Source: Owenia fusiformis (Eukaryota; Annelida; Polychaeta; Sabellida; Oweniidae). From it: DNA of 64,000 nt. Location: NCBI GenBank assembly GCA_903813345.2, contig CAIIXF020000008.1, forward strand, positions 2,615,341-2,679,340. The letters run 5' to 3'. This document shows positions 48,101-59,303 of the stretch, piece after piece; the first letter of the stretch is position 1; each line of letters begins with the position of its first letter. The position numbers and the translations under genes were made by a program. The notes under the pieces were generated by a model that made no database searches, was not told where the DNA came from, and worked only from the letters and a program-made list of their open reading frames with translations.

Positions 48101-51100
48101 CTTTCTCTCGAAATAAAATTCATCTCCAGGTTGTTAATGCTCAGATATACTAAATAGACCAGTGTACGAATGTATTCAATAAGTAAGCATTGTTACGCGG
48201 TAAACAAGATACAAATATATGTCATATTCAGCAACGAATATGGCATATTCACTTGCGGTGTATGACAGATTCACCTGCGGTTTATGGTATACAGCCATAC
48301 ACACTTACCAATGAGAACGTGATACGGAAGTATACAGTTGTAAATTGCATCGATTGAACGAACGAGTAAAAGTTTATTAATTATTATAATGATTACTGAA
48401 ACAGCAGTACAGTGTATCGAATATATCAACTTATGCAGAGGTATCATTCACCAATCTCACGTAATAAACTTACTCAATCAATCCAGGATTCATATATAAA
48501 TACTCTACGCACTAACGTTATTCGTAATCCAGCATAGTTTTACATTTAGAGTAGATTCTCGAAACCAATCAAATCAAGGCTTTCTGTATCACGTTTTCAC
48601 CTGCGGTATATGTCATACTCACCTGCGGTATATGGCATATTCCGCAAGTGAGTATGTTTTATTCCGCATGTGAGTATCGGGTATTCACTGAAATCAATGT
48701 ATCGCATATTCACTGCGGAATATGGCATACTCACCTGCGGAATATTTCATATACCGCAGGTGAGTATGGCATATTCAACCGTATCGCAAATACCGCACAA
48801 CCATGAATGTATGCCATATTCCGCGTAACAAGCATGGCACAACACGTTCCGTTTTGCTTGATAGTTAAGATATTCAGCCCGCATTAATACATTGTAGAAA
48901 ATCATTGGCCACAACAACGACTGGGCTTCCAATATGAAACCATTTATCCAACTAGCCTACTATGCAGAGTACACTCTGCCAAATGGAGATGTAGTGCCAC
49001 CACAGAAATTATTAGCAATAGGGGGCCATCCAGGTAACCATAGATACATATTTAAATGTCTATGGATATAGCTACGTGTATTAGTATGCTTGTATTCAAT
49101 TATTAATAATGGAATGATTATGAAGCAAGAGGGATATTTTTTAGTTTTCAATTGTATTATATCTGGTGGTGATGTTGTGTCTATTCTATCATTATACATA
49201 TATATCACCATAAACCATTTTGGAGCACAAGTACAGTATGAAGTTGACATTTGAATCTGTAATACGTCTATTGATCAAAAGCGCTTGGCATGTGTGGTAT
49301 AAAAAATGTTTTCAGATCTTGTGGAGGGATTAAGATTATTCTCATAATTCACCTTATTCTCATTTTAGCAGATATTGTTTATCCAGCTCATGTTAACCAA
49401 TACGGGATGTGTGGCGATATAAACGCGTTGGTGTACACAAATGATGAGTTGCTACAAAATAAATCAAGTAGGCTAATATAACATAATAATCCTCAGAAAT
49501 GATTTAACCGACCAATGCTTAAGAATAAAGAGCGCAAGATGTGATGACATAGTACACAGAATCTATACGTATAAGTATAAGGAATCTTACAAGGGAGCCA
49601 TTTACGTATAGCGAAAGTCCTCTTTTTCATAAAATACACAAACTACAGGGTGGGCCAAAAAACACCCCCTAGCCCTTATTGTTTAACAAACACACCAACA
49701 ATGGTCTTATCATTTTAAAGATAATTTAATCTGCAACAAAATGAATAGAACAATTTTCAACAACCCTGGCTTGAGAATTGAGATATAACCATTTATGTGA
49801 CATGGGGGTAAAAAAACCTTCTCAATTTTCATCGATTTTGCAAACATTTGCCTTTTTCTACCCAATTTACCATTCAGTCAAAACTTGCATCATTGTCACG
49901 AGACTCTCGTAACTGGATAGTATACACTGTTTTCATTCAGTTTTTGAACCGTAGATGCTTAGAATACATGTGTATTCTTCTAAAACAAATTCATTTCTTC
50001 AGCCTGTCCATTATATGGCTCAATAGGCCCACCTTCTGATCGGATTATTTGCTTAAGACGCGAAAGCCATTGGCATAATTGATGGATCCCTGCGGAAGTA
50101 CCATCCAACTCCTAATTATTCGTTCTTTCAGTTTGTCTACATCCCTGATAGGCTGGGGATCTTCATAGACCAACTTTTCTAAATGCCCCCAAGTACCATA
50201 CATGTAATCAACAGGATTGACTCTATATATCAATAAGCAAGAAGAGTGACATTTGAGATAAAAGGCTTCTCAAATCGAGATGACATTTTCTGAAAAGGTA
50301 TTGGTGTCACTCGGTGTTTCCAAAAAGGAAAGATGTGTAGCATAAGCCTTTTTGACATTAAAGATTTCTTCAGGTTCGTTTTACAAGATCCCACGAGTCT
50401 TGCGGAATATACTTGAATATACCTTCATCCTAAACAATGTAAATGGAACATCTCAAGAACATGCTTCTGTAAATATGTTGAATCTCTTTTTCAATTTTAA
50501 CCGTTGTAAATTATGCAATTTACTTTGATGTTCTTTTTTATGCTCTCTTAACACGGAAGAAGAAATATAACTGACTATAACTTAAACTGATCAGTTGATT
50601 CATTAATCATTATAATAATTTTAGCCCGTCCGTTGAATCGATGTAATTGACAATTGCGTACTTCCGTATCGCGTTCTCATTGATTAATGTGTATGCCATA
50701 TACCGCAGGTGAATCTGTTATACAGCACAAGTGAATATGCCATATTCGTTGCGGAATATGACATATATTTGTATCGTGTTTACCGCGTAACACCAGGAGC
50801 AAAAATATGCTCTGAATATAACTGAAACGAGGTGTTAAAAAAGGACTCCTCGTGGATATAAAAAACATATGAAAGAAATTTCATATTCTGAAAGGACAGT
50901 GCTCCATCACACAGGTCCAGTGCTACCCTGGAGTTTTTGGAGATTCGAAATATCACCATCTCTAGCCCAGACAAATGGCTGACTGGCAGTCCAGATGCCA
51001 ATAATCTTGATAACCATACTTGTTGAAAATTGTTCTCTTATATATTATTTTGTTGCAAATGAAATTACCGAGTGACAAAAAATGACACCCACCAACATGA

Positions 51101-54100
51101 CTTTTTCGTCTGAAGAAGTTCTGACTTGTTTTTTGCACAATTCCTCAAGAAGTTTCTGTGTCGTCTAATCCTTTGCTGGCACAACTGGATCTTAAACAAA
51201 AATGACACCCACTTTTTGAAACATAATTTTGGAAATAAGTTATACTGATTCTATCAATGACAACTACATTGTTTTGTGTTTAATTGAATGGGCCTCATTT
51301 CCTTAAAGTACAAGCCAAAATCATTAGTATTTACAAAGTTATGTTACAAAAGCTGGGTGGCATTTTTTGTGTAGAATCCATGTGTATGTGTGTATGTATG
51401 TATGTATGTATGTATTTTCTTTATTTCCTTCATAAATGAAGATTACAAACATTTTGATTTACAAACTCACGATCACATAAGTTGAACATATAAAATACAT
51501 AAAACTATAAAACCTCATGAACACTAATTATGTACAACCTTAAATTATTTATAAGTGCACTTTTGCGATTTACTTTAATATAAACGTTTTCCAACTTGAG
51601 TTACACATCTGATATTTCTTGAGGTGCTTTCGCATTATGTCTACTTTAAATGTGCCAAAGGACAAGTCTACTGGGTGTCCTTTTTTGTGTCACCCTGTTT
51701 CTTTAAATGATATATCATTGTTGGCTGTTATATCATTGTTTGTTAAAAAATAAATATTTATTAGGAATATTGGCTGGGGGACTTTTATTTGAGACGTTTA
51801 GAATTTCCAATGTATTGATAAGACGCTTATGTTTCATTTGACACCAACTACAGCTCAAACGGACCACATCAAAGTTTACAATAATTAATCAAAAAATATT
51901 TTCTATCTGTCAAGTTTTATATATCAAGTTTTTATTGATGTTATTGAAAGATGACGAAGTTGTTTGTATTACATGATACATACATTTATATTGAAGTGTC
52001 GCCATCTTTTAAATCAAAAGTAATTTAAAACATGCACTTTGTTTAGCATGTGCATGCACTACTAATGATCTGTGAACTTCAAATGCTTTTTTCTATGTGA
52101 GTTATTTTTTTCTTGGTTCAGTATTAAAGCAAATCAAACTTCGTTCCATATTTGAGCGAGTGTGTGAGTAACATGTTTCAGTGATTATTTTTTCTTTTTC
52201 TTCTAAATTAAGTATAGTGGGCCTTTAATATACATGATTGTATTATCTTAAAAACATGGCAAAATTGCGAATATTTCAAAACTGAATGAACATAGAACTA
52301 CACTCCATATTTCCAGCATCATTTATACTGAATCGTGCCATGCAGCATGCCAAGGACAAGGATGATCTGGTGAGAATCTTAACAGACGAGGGCCATGGTA
52401 TTGGATGGGGCTGGACGTTCTGGTAAGATAAGCATGCACGTTCCTCATACTGGTACAAGGACTTGTCTCATTACTTTACTGTATAGTTTTTTCTAATGCT
52501 ACCTAGCATTGACTAGAAATGGATGATTTGCTTTCATTCAATTTAATATGCAAGGGAAAATATCAAAAGGTATTACAAATCACTTTAAAAATGTAAGTTT
52601 AAAAGGAAAAAATTGCCGAAGACGCCCTCGGGAGCCATGGTCGAAATCAACAAACATAATAATTAAAGGCACGGCCACAAGATCTTTTCTTTTTACAGTT
52701 TTCATTTCAAAAATACTTGTAGATAGAACTGATTGTACCGTCACAAAATCAACGTCAAAATCAACATAAGTCACAAAATCACCACATATATAATCAATTA
52801 TATACAATGTTTTATTGATATCAGATATTGCGTGAATATTGCAAGAAAGACGCGATGAGTATCCAGAAGTATGCTGTACAATAACACATTAATGTCATAA
52901 ACGAGTTCATCAATGCCATGATTTGAATAAATAATTTTTCCATATCTGACAAAACTATGTTGTTCTTACAGTGTTAATGCAGGGTTCATTGATGACCCTA
53001 ATTTATACAATGTTGAGGTTGGCCCAAGCACTGAAGCGAAGTCATCTGTTAGCGTGGTCACTATCTCACAAGATAAAATCATAGAGAAGGAAACAGCAGG
53101 TGTATATTCGCACTTCAACCAGTAAGTTACCATGCAACGAATTTGACTCGTTTCTGTGGGATTTAATTTCTGCCACGGTACTATTCCAAAACTTATTAGG
53201 ATTCCTCAAATGCGTTCAAAAAACAGAAATTTGACTCAGCGAATAATTTGGATGTATGGTTATCGTTTTTTTAAAGTTAGACGATAATGAATATGGAATA
53301 TTTTTTTGATGGGCATATATGTCATGTTACCCTCTATATTCCAGTGCAAAACACTTACCTGATAAATGCATACGTACTCAACTCTGTGATATCCGCCAAG
53401 CAAGATTTGATGAATTGCCAACTCCACATGATTTGGAAAGTGTTTTGAATATAATGGGAGATGAAAATCATGATGATTTCCCGATATATAGAGCAAATGG
53501 AGAAGGTCATCTGTGGTTCACTAACTGGTCTTGTAAGTGTTTATCCCATCAAACGAAGTTCGGGGGATAAGAGAACGTCTCCGTCCGTACGTCCGTCCGG
53601 GCAATAACTCAAATACCGTTGATACAATATCGTTCATAATTGATAAGAATATGCCCCAGGGGAGTACAAGTGTTGCTCGAAAGTCTGTCCGGCGGTTTCA
53701 AAATGGCCGCCATTTTAGTGTAAATTTTCAGTACTTTGGGTACAGCATATAAAACTGTAATATTTTTCAAAATCGAGCCAATGTTGCTGGTGTGTGTGCT
53801 ATAACTTTAAAAGTAACTCAGCGATTTTTTCATATTAGTGTGTTCGTACCCTGCGTGCAGAGTCTAGTTAAACTACAAGAAGACGAAGCTTACTTTTAAG
53901 AAGTGAAGTCAAACGAATGGAAAGGGTAGTGTGTTCGTGAGCGGCCATTTTGAAAATTGCCATGCATTTTGCATGTTATTTTATAAGCATAACGCGTTGG
54001 CTAGCGTACAAAGCCATTTTAAAAATTGATTTCGTTGAATTATTAGGTAAACATAAATACACTTTGGCTTATGAGAAGCCATTTTAAAAAATGGTACCCA

Positions 54101-54592
54101 TTCCTATGTTTGTTATTTTACGATTTTTGCTATAACTGAAAAGTAGTTGAGGGATTTTGTAAAATGGCAGCCATTGATGTTCGATAGGATTTGCTACGCC
54201 ATGGCGTTGCTGTTATCTAGTTAAAAATTGATTCTGTCACAATGCAAGTACACGGACAGGAACTGATCAGTCATTCAAAAAAAACGACTAAGTTACTTTA
54301 CTTTTACCGACACGATTTTCTGACCCTCCATGACCAAAATGACCAGGCTTAGTTAAGCGAGCAAAATTATTCAAAATAAATGAAGCAAGACGTGTTTAGC
54401 ATAAAGTAGGATAAGATTGACAACGAAAACAATACAAATAAATTATTATAATTCTAATATGTTTCAGCTGTAATGGACTTCACGAGGAAAAGGGTATTGG
54501 TTTACAAGGACAATCCCAAAACATCGGAACCAATCGCTATTCTGCCATTTTCTTTAGTAATGGATGATAACCATAATATGGCGAAACAGTGA
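45168..54592 (+). CDS. C45-family amidohydrolase (Tan / penicillin acyltransferase-like), copy 2
   Basis: Exons 45168-45227, 46370-46567, 46891-47022, 48898-49033, 49369-49467, 52317-52422, 52972-53121, 53345-53532 and 54468-54592. The first eight have exactly the lengths of copy 1, the last is 18 nt longer (397 residues). The frame is open throughout. Conserved: RGSYYECGFQKG, the putative autocleavage site with Cys120 (GCSNIFVNN), GHNNDW, GMCGDIN and GIGWGWTFCVNAG. Notable change: the residue two after the catalytic cysteine is Asn here but Asp in copy 1. Exon 5 is the most diverged (VYPAHVNQYGMCG against VNAAYVNHYGMCG). Exons 7-9 are nearly identical between copies, which suggests recent duplication or gene conversion at the 3' end. 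Introns carry different transposons from copy 1. Likely an active Ntn hydrolase; substrate unknown. Confidence 0.9.
47055..47990. mobile_element. GGGTTTTCG element with exact 9-bp target duplication
   Basis: Flanked by CGCTTTTTA on both sides (47046-47054, 47991-47999). Ends GGGTTTTCGTAAAACACCGA and, reversed, GAGTTTTCGGAAAAGACCGA. The body is the inverse of the 28553-29919 element with the central part deleted. It contains GGTCGGTGGTCGG repeats. Exact 9-bp duplications suggest Mutator-like transposition. It is in intron 3 of C45 copy 2. Confidence 0.85.
48192..48829. mobile_element. GTTACGCGG element with CACCTGCGGTATATGGCATA minisatellite
   Basis: Ends GTTACGCGG and CCGCGTAAC, flanked by AAGCAT on both sides (48185-48190, 48830-48835). 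The right half is a cluster of ~25-bp repeats of CACCTGCGGTATATGGCATA in both orientations, forming many small hairpins. The left ~220 bases recur, inverted, at 50570-50792. It is in intron 3 of C45 copy 2. Confidence 0.7.
50045..50233 (-). pseudogene. Mariner-type transposase, C-terminal fragment
   Basis: The minus frame reads NPVDYMYGTWGHLEKLVYED, then KLKERIIRSWMVLPQ. This is the NPxDY...WGHL...LVY block that carries the last catalytic Asp of mariner/Tc1-like DDE transposases, followed by the usual helix. Upstream catalytic parts are not recognisable in the neighbouring sequence. Confidence 0.7.
50570..50792 (-). repeat. Truncated inverted copy of the GTTACGCGG element
   Basis: Ends TATCGTGTTTACCGCGTAAC. 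It reads as the reverse complement of 48192-48410 with moderate divergence. The opposite terminus is not found. Confidence 0.65.
51385..51650 (-). mobile_element. Possible LINE 3' tail, minus strand
   Basis: TGTATGTATGTATGTATGTA is followed by TTTTCTTTATTTCCTTCATA. On the minus strand this reads as an AATAAAG-containing 3' UTR ending in (ATAC)n, as in truncated LINEs. No coding remnant is seen, so the call is weak. Confidence 0.35.
53540..54240. repeat. Dispersed repeat in C45 copy 2 intron 8
   Basis: Starts CATCAAACGAAGTTCGGGGG, then CGTCCGTACGTCCGTCCGGG, and has several AAAATGGCCGCCATTTTA-type palindromes. Copy 1 has no such block in the same intron. It resembles the end of the satellite array at 32430-32490 in reverse (CGGACGG..., CGAACTTCGTTT). 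Confidence 0.5.
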
Positions 54593-54717
54593 ACATGTTA
54601 TGATGACTTTACATTGTGTATTTTGAAATAATAATCTACTAAGTACCTAATGGAGGCACGAAACAACATTATCTACAAGTTGAATTAATATACATGTAAT
54701 GTGTCACTTATAACGTA

Positions 54718-55573
54718 CACTCCCCTCCATAAGTTTGGCAACCTTATAAGTAGCTCCCCCATTGAACTTCGTGTTGAATTTTTTATTTACTTAACCTGCG
54801 ATGAAATAACTTACAATATTAATGCAAACGTAACTTGACCTTATTTCCAATACGTCCAAATTTTCCCATTTTTTCCTCAATTGCAATAGGTGGAAAATTG
54901 ATGATAAAGATGAATTTTTGAAAATCGTCATCCCCATGTAAACCAATGGGAAATGGTGGGTTCGGGGCAAATCAGAAATCAGGATATCTAATCAGTAAAG
55001 AGATTCAGCAAAAAATATGTTTAAATAGAAAATTGAATTGTCTAACTTTTTTGTACACTAAGTGTTTAGTTTACTTGATGAATACTAAAGTTACAGAGCT
55101 TCAAAGTCATTTTTGAAAATCATTTTTCGCCTCCTGTGTTATTTCAACGGGAGAGTTTTTTTGAAAAACAATTTTGACTTCAAAGCCCTGTAACTTAGTA
55201 AATCCTGAAGAAACGTATCAATTTTCTGTTTAATAAAGTTAGCAAATTCAATGGCCTACCTAACTCGTATTGTTGCTAGGACTCTGATGGATATTCTGTC
55301 ATATGACTTGCGGCAAACCTACCATTTCCCATTGGTTTACATCGGAATGTCGATTTTCAAAAATTCATCAGATTTATCATCAATTTTCGACCTATTATAA
55401 TTGAGGAAAAAATGAGAAAATTTGGAGGTATTGGAAAGAAAGTGAAATTACGTTTCCATTAATAGTATAAGTATTTTCATCGCAGGTTAAGTAAATAAAA
55501 ATTCAAAGGTAAATAGGCTTTAACACGTAGTTCAATGGAGGAGTTAAGGTTGCCAAACTTATGGAGGGGAGTG
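54718..55573. mobile_element. Tc1/mariner-type palindromic MITE
   Basis: Perfect-looking ends CACTCCCCTCCATAAGTTTG in both directions, flanked by TA on each side (54716-54717, 55574-55575). The arms stay complementary for ~300-400 bases, so nearly the whole element folds into one hairpin. It has no ORF. The TA target is diagnostic of Tc1/mariner. It lies 125 bases after the C45 copy 2 stop codon, perhaps inside its 3' UTR. Confidence 0.85.
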
Positions 55574-57517
55574 TAACTTGGCAGAGGTGCTTATTGTGAT
55601 ATCGGATGAGATTCAAATATTTAGGACGGGTGTATATTTTAAATATTATAATATATATTTTAATAAAATAATTTACACTTTTGCTGTCAACGACAGTCAC
55701 TATTTGTATAATATTCAATAGGCACGACTTAGTCCAGCGTGATTTTAATTTTATATATCCCCCGTGAATACATTATTATGATTAATTTAAATAGTTTATA
55801 TTTGTGATAGTTTGTTATTCAATGAATGTGAGTGAGTGAGTGAGTGAGTGAATAATATTACAATATTTATTTCGGTGAATACCTGTGACTCTTTCATAAG
55901 GTGATATTCAACCAAGTTTGTAAAAAATCAAAGGGGGCCCATTTGACCATTTCGGCCAAAAAGCACTTGAAAAGTGTCCAGATGTGGAAAACTGCATGTT
56001 TTGAAAGAAGTTTTGGCTAGGGGGAGAGGGGGGGGGGGTCGCTTGCACACCATGCGCCCCGGGCCCTGTGCCCGCCTTGGCTACTGGACTTTGTCATGAT
56101 ATCATAGAGCGGCCTACATGTATTTCATGTGTTGTGTCTGAAGGACTTAAACCACAGTAAATTTGATTTGGGCAAGGGAACTTATTAAAACAGCATTGAT
56201 ATTACGATATATTAAAACATGCCCAAAATCAAACGCTAAGGGGGGGGGGGGGATAATGCAATAAAGTTTGACAAATCTTAGTTGTGATAATCATCTCTAA
56301 CCTAGGATGAAAAAAAGAAGTCCATGTGATATGAGAGTCACTCATCTCTGTTTTATTATATGTCTCTAATTATGTACTCTCCAATATATTATGGAGGCAT
56401 AAAGATACATAACAAACATAGACATGGCAATATTTAGCTAATTACCATCTGATTTGGCTTGTGAAAATCCAGGGGGGGGGTACTACAATTGAAATTGATT
56501 GTGAAGAGGTTTAGGATCCAGGTAAGATTGATTTCGGATTGATCTGTGATTTGTGTTACCGTTAATTATATAGATGTCGCTAGTGTCGATTAAATTTGTT
56601 TTAACCTCTCAGTTTATAGATATCGCTAGTATCGTTACATTCGTTTCATCTATTTCAAGTTGGCATTTAGATTTTGTGGCGGAAAAAATAATTTGCAAAA
56701 AATTAGGATTTTGTAAGTATAATTGGATTTAGAGATGATTATGTGATCAACAATTTATATAAAGTGCCTAAAGTTGAAATGGCAGTTTTCAAAACTGGAG
56801 CTAGTCTGAAAACTAGTGTCATTTTCATTTTTTTCGATTTCATTCATCAAATTGATCAATTAGATCTAGTCTATTCTAGAATCTAATTTTTATTTCCAAC
56901 TCCAGTCCAGTTGAAATTCATTGAAACCCATTCATTGAAATAGGCCTATTCAATTTCAAGGTAGCTTATCTGATTCTGATCTTGATTGATGTTGATCTTT
57001 ATTTTATGACAAGAGCCCAGGCTTGTTGGTTGTTTGGTCGGTTAGTTCCAATTTAGTGGCGCTGTCATGTCACCAAATAATGCCAATGTTTTGTCTCAGG
57101 GTGCGTCAGGAATGAATCCATAGGCCCCAGGTTCATGTATTAAAAAATTGAGATGTTTTTTATTCATGTTCGTTCCTTTGCCTATGAATGAAGGGCATTC
57201 AACTTCAGACAAATAAACCATTGATCTAGGCGAGTTGCACGGATTATGGGATGTCCTACTATTAGCTGATTATATATTCACCAGGTTATGCAGTTAAAAT
57301 TCCCCTTTCATATCTTCATGGTTTCTGCACATGCGTCCCATATGCATCGCACGATCTGATTGGTCCAACTGCGAAAAAAAAGCGTTCTCGATCTAGTAAA
57401 CAAATTTTACGATGGTCTTATATGTATAGTATTATCTGGCTAGAATATAAAGATTGAGGTATGCATTTTTTTTCTATATCATATAGGGTGTTAACTCGGG
57501 CTTGTATGACTGCCAAC
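55574..57517. other. Intergenic, with a GTGA microsatellite and G-runs
   Basis: GAGTGAGTGAGTGAGTGAGT at about 55830-55850; poly-G runs at 56030-56038, 56240-56251 and 56473-56480. No splice-supported exon is seen. Sequence near 55920-56100 is the 'GGGGCTTGCACACC'-type low-copy repeat style. Confidence 0.4.
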
Positions 57518-57723
57518 CAGTGATCTCCCCAGCATTAAAGCAAGTGGGCGCAGCACCCACCTGAGATTTTGAAAATAGACTTGCACCCACCTGAAAATCT
57601 AATTGCACCCACTTGAAAATGAGAAAAATTATGGAAAAAGGACATATTTTGACCAATTTTGGTCTGAATTGTGAAAATAAGAATTTTGCACCCACCTGAG
57701 AAAAAATCCTGGGGAGATCACTG
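57518..57723. mobile_element. 206-bp MITE, CAGTGATCTCCCCAG ends
   Basis: Inverted ends CAGTGATCTCCCCAG match perfectly (57518-57532, 57709-57723). Inside are three to four copies of TTGCACCCACCTGAAAAT. CCAAC flanks both sides in part. CA..TG ends are hAT-like. Confidence 0.75.
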
Positions 57724-58380
57724 CCAACACTGGACAATCATGATAAATATTTTTTTCTGAAATTTGCTTCATGACCTCTTGATCCTTGGCTAGTTGATAG
57801 ATGAACTTGTAATTACCTAGAATGTTGTTCAAATCCTTAGTGCCCGGGTGTAAACTGTATACAAAATTCGACGGGGATCCTAGGCTGAACTTAACCCTCA
57901 AATCAGTAAGTTCCCATACCAATCTACCAAATTCCAATGTGGTCCCATACCAACCAAATTAACGCCCAAAAGCCATACTGTACCAAATGTCTAAATACAA
58001 GGTTCGATTCATATATTCTGGTAAAAATGCATATACAATACAGGCCCGAAGCCAGGATTTTCCAAGGGGTTCACTTTTTAAGATTCCAGGGAGGGGGCTC
58101 ACTTTGGTAAATTTGGTCCAAAATCACATGAAAAATACTCAGAATGGTGAAAAACTCCACAGTGATAATGATTTAGCCATAAAGTATAGTAAAATTGTTG
58201 AGCTCTCATGTTGCAGAACAATTGGCAGAGCAATGTAAAATATATAAGTAGGAAGTCAGTTAAGAACGTTTTTTGGACTGAGTCTGGTGTTTTACGTAAT
58301 TTGAAAATTGAATTAATGTTTGAAAGAACTTGAATGCTTCATAGACATATGTATTGACAAAACAAATTTAGTTGTTGTTT
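57724..58380. other. Intergenic, no gene seen
   Basis: Contains a GGCCCGAAGCCAGGATTTTC block (58043-58100), a style of repeat also present at 42720. No exon is recognised. Confidence 0.4.
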
Positions 58381-58400
58381 TATATAAAATAGTATACAAT

Positions 58401-58406
58401 TTTATT
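58401..58406 (-). other. Poly(A) signal AATAAA
   Basis: Minus-strand AATAAA 82 bases after the stop codon of the gene at 58488-59174. It is conserved at 63059-63064 in the duplicate. Confidence 0.6.
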
Positions 58407-58487
58407 TATATTTAATAACTATTTACAATTTATAGTGTAACATGTATTTACAATTTGGCAATTCATTGGGAACTTTTTATCCAGTGT

Positions 58488-59174
58488 TTAAAATGCTGTA
58501 TGTTTAACTCCATTTATAATCTTGGTTTTACCGAGACTTTGAGACTTTCCAGATTGTTGAGTGTTCATTCCACAGGAACAGTTTTCTTGAGAGTATTGGT
58601 TCAGAATACAGAAAACCTTTGATGTTTCAAACTCACAGTAATCATTGTCTGTATTGTCCTCAAAATGTAGCTTCAAATCATCATCATCATACTGTGAAGA
58701 AACAGTGTGAAGTTTATTTGGGTGAGATTCCTCTCTGATGATGTCATCATAGTTCGTGGTTGAAGCCCCGATAGGTGCGATGTATCCATTTTCACCTGGA
58801 ACAATAAACTCATCTGCGAAGTCGAGGAGATCATTCAGTGTTCCATTGCTGACCTTGTTCTTTTTCGCAGGGTGTGCACATTTGCCATTGTTTGTGATGT
58901 CATCATTGTCAGCATCTAAACTCTCCATTGATGATGAGATTCCACGTTGAACTATTTCCTCAATATTCTCACTTAGTTTCCTTATACCATCAGCTTGCAT
59001 TTTATTTTGAAGTCTGACTGCTGCATGTTTCATTACGTTAAACAGTTTCCCAATAGATGAACGGCGACTTTTAGCCCTTTTATTAACTTGTGGTGTTGGA
59101 TATTTTCCCTGGATTTGCATCCTCTTATCAGTTGTGTTTCCATCAAACATCTCCCAGGATACTTGTTTTGCCAT
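58488..59174 (-). CDS. Single-exon gene, basic conserved protein of unknown family, copy 1
   Basis: 228 residues from MAKQVSWEMFDGN to the stop. I chose this ATG because the in-frame ATG at 59303 lies upstream of a TATA-like box and has become ATA in the paralogue. Seen: a basic N-terminal third with NKRAKSRRSSIGKLFNVMKH, where RAKSRRSS looks like a nuclear signal or kinase site and GKLFNVMKHAAVRLQNKM like a basic amphipathic helix; an acidic/Ser middle (SSMESLDADNDDI); and a conserved C-terminal tail with SKVFCILNQYSQENCS and GVKHTAF. No enzyme motif and no membrane segment. The product is probably a small nuclear or regulatory protein; I do not recognise the family. The compact intronless form with TATA box and nearby AATAAA recalls early-response or Notch-target genes, but that is a guess. 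Confidence 0.75.
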   Translation of the reverse strand: MAKQVSWEMFDGNTTDKRMQIQGKYPTPQVNKRAKSRRSSIGKLFNVMKHAAVRLQNKMQADGIRKLSENIEEIVQRGISSSMESLDADNDDITNNGKCAHPAKKNKVSNGTLNDLLDFADEFIVPGENGYIAPIGASTTNYDDIIREESHPNKLHTVSSQYDDDDLKLHFEDNTDNDYCEFETSKVFCILNQYSQENCSCGMNTQQSGKSQSLGKTKIINGVKHTAF

Positions 59175-59280
59175 GATATCTGTTGTTGTTAACTTGGAGA
59201 TACTGATGGTTGTTTTGTAAATAGACTGTTGACTGATGAGAGCTATCAGAAACTGATACTGATTTTGGACAGCACACAGC

Positions 59281-59290
59281 CTTTTATTTG
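59281..59290 (-). promoter_or_regulatory. TATA-like box AAATAAAAGG with initiator
   Basis: Minus strand AAATAAAAGG, with ATCAGTAT (initiator-like, A at 59261) about 29 bases downstream. Both are conserved in the duplicate (63951-63960). An E-box CAGGTG lies ~40 bases further upstream (about 59323-59328). This places the transcript start inside the upstream open frame and supports the start at 59174. Confidence 0.55.
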
Positions 59291-59303
59291 AAACAGTTGA
59301 CAT

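Larger units (their letters stand above)
49645..51698. mobile_element. Mariner-like element remnant, ~2 kb
   Basis: Ends ACAGGGTGGGCCAAAAAACA and, reversed, ACAGGGTGACACAAAAAAGG. The interior holds a minus-strand transposase fragment (50045-50233), a truncated GTTACGCGG element (50570-50792), repeated GAGTGACAAAAAATGACACCC sub-ends at 50290 and 51065, and an ATGT microsatellite next to a LINE-tail-like stretch (51385-51650). It is composite and decayed. It lies in intron 5 of C45 copy 2. Confidence 0.55.

Noticed and set aside
48220-48790. CRISPR-like array
   Set aside because: Repeats occur in both orientations with irregular spacing in a eukaryotic intron; it is a minisatellite in a mobile element.
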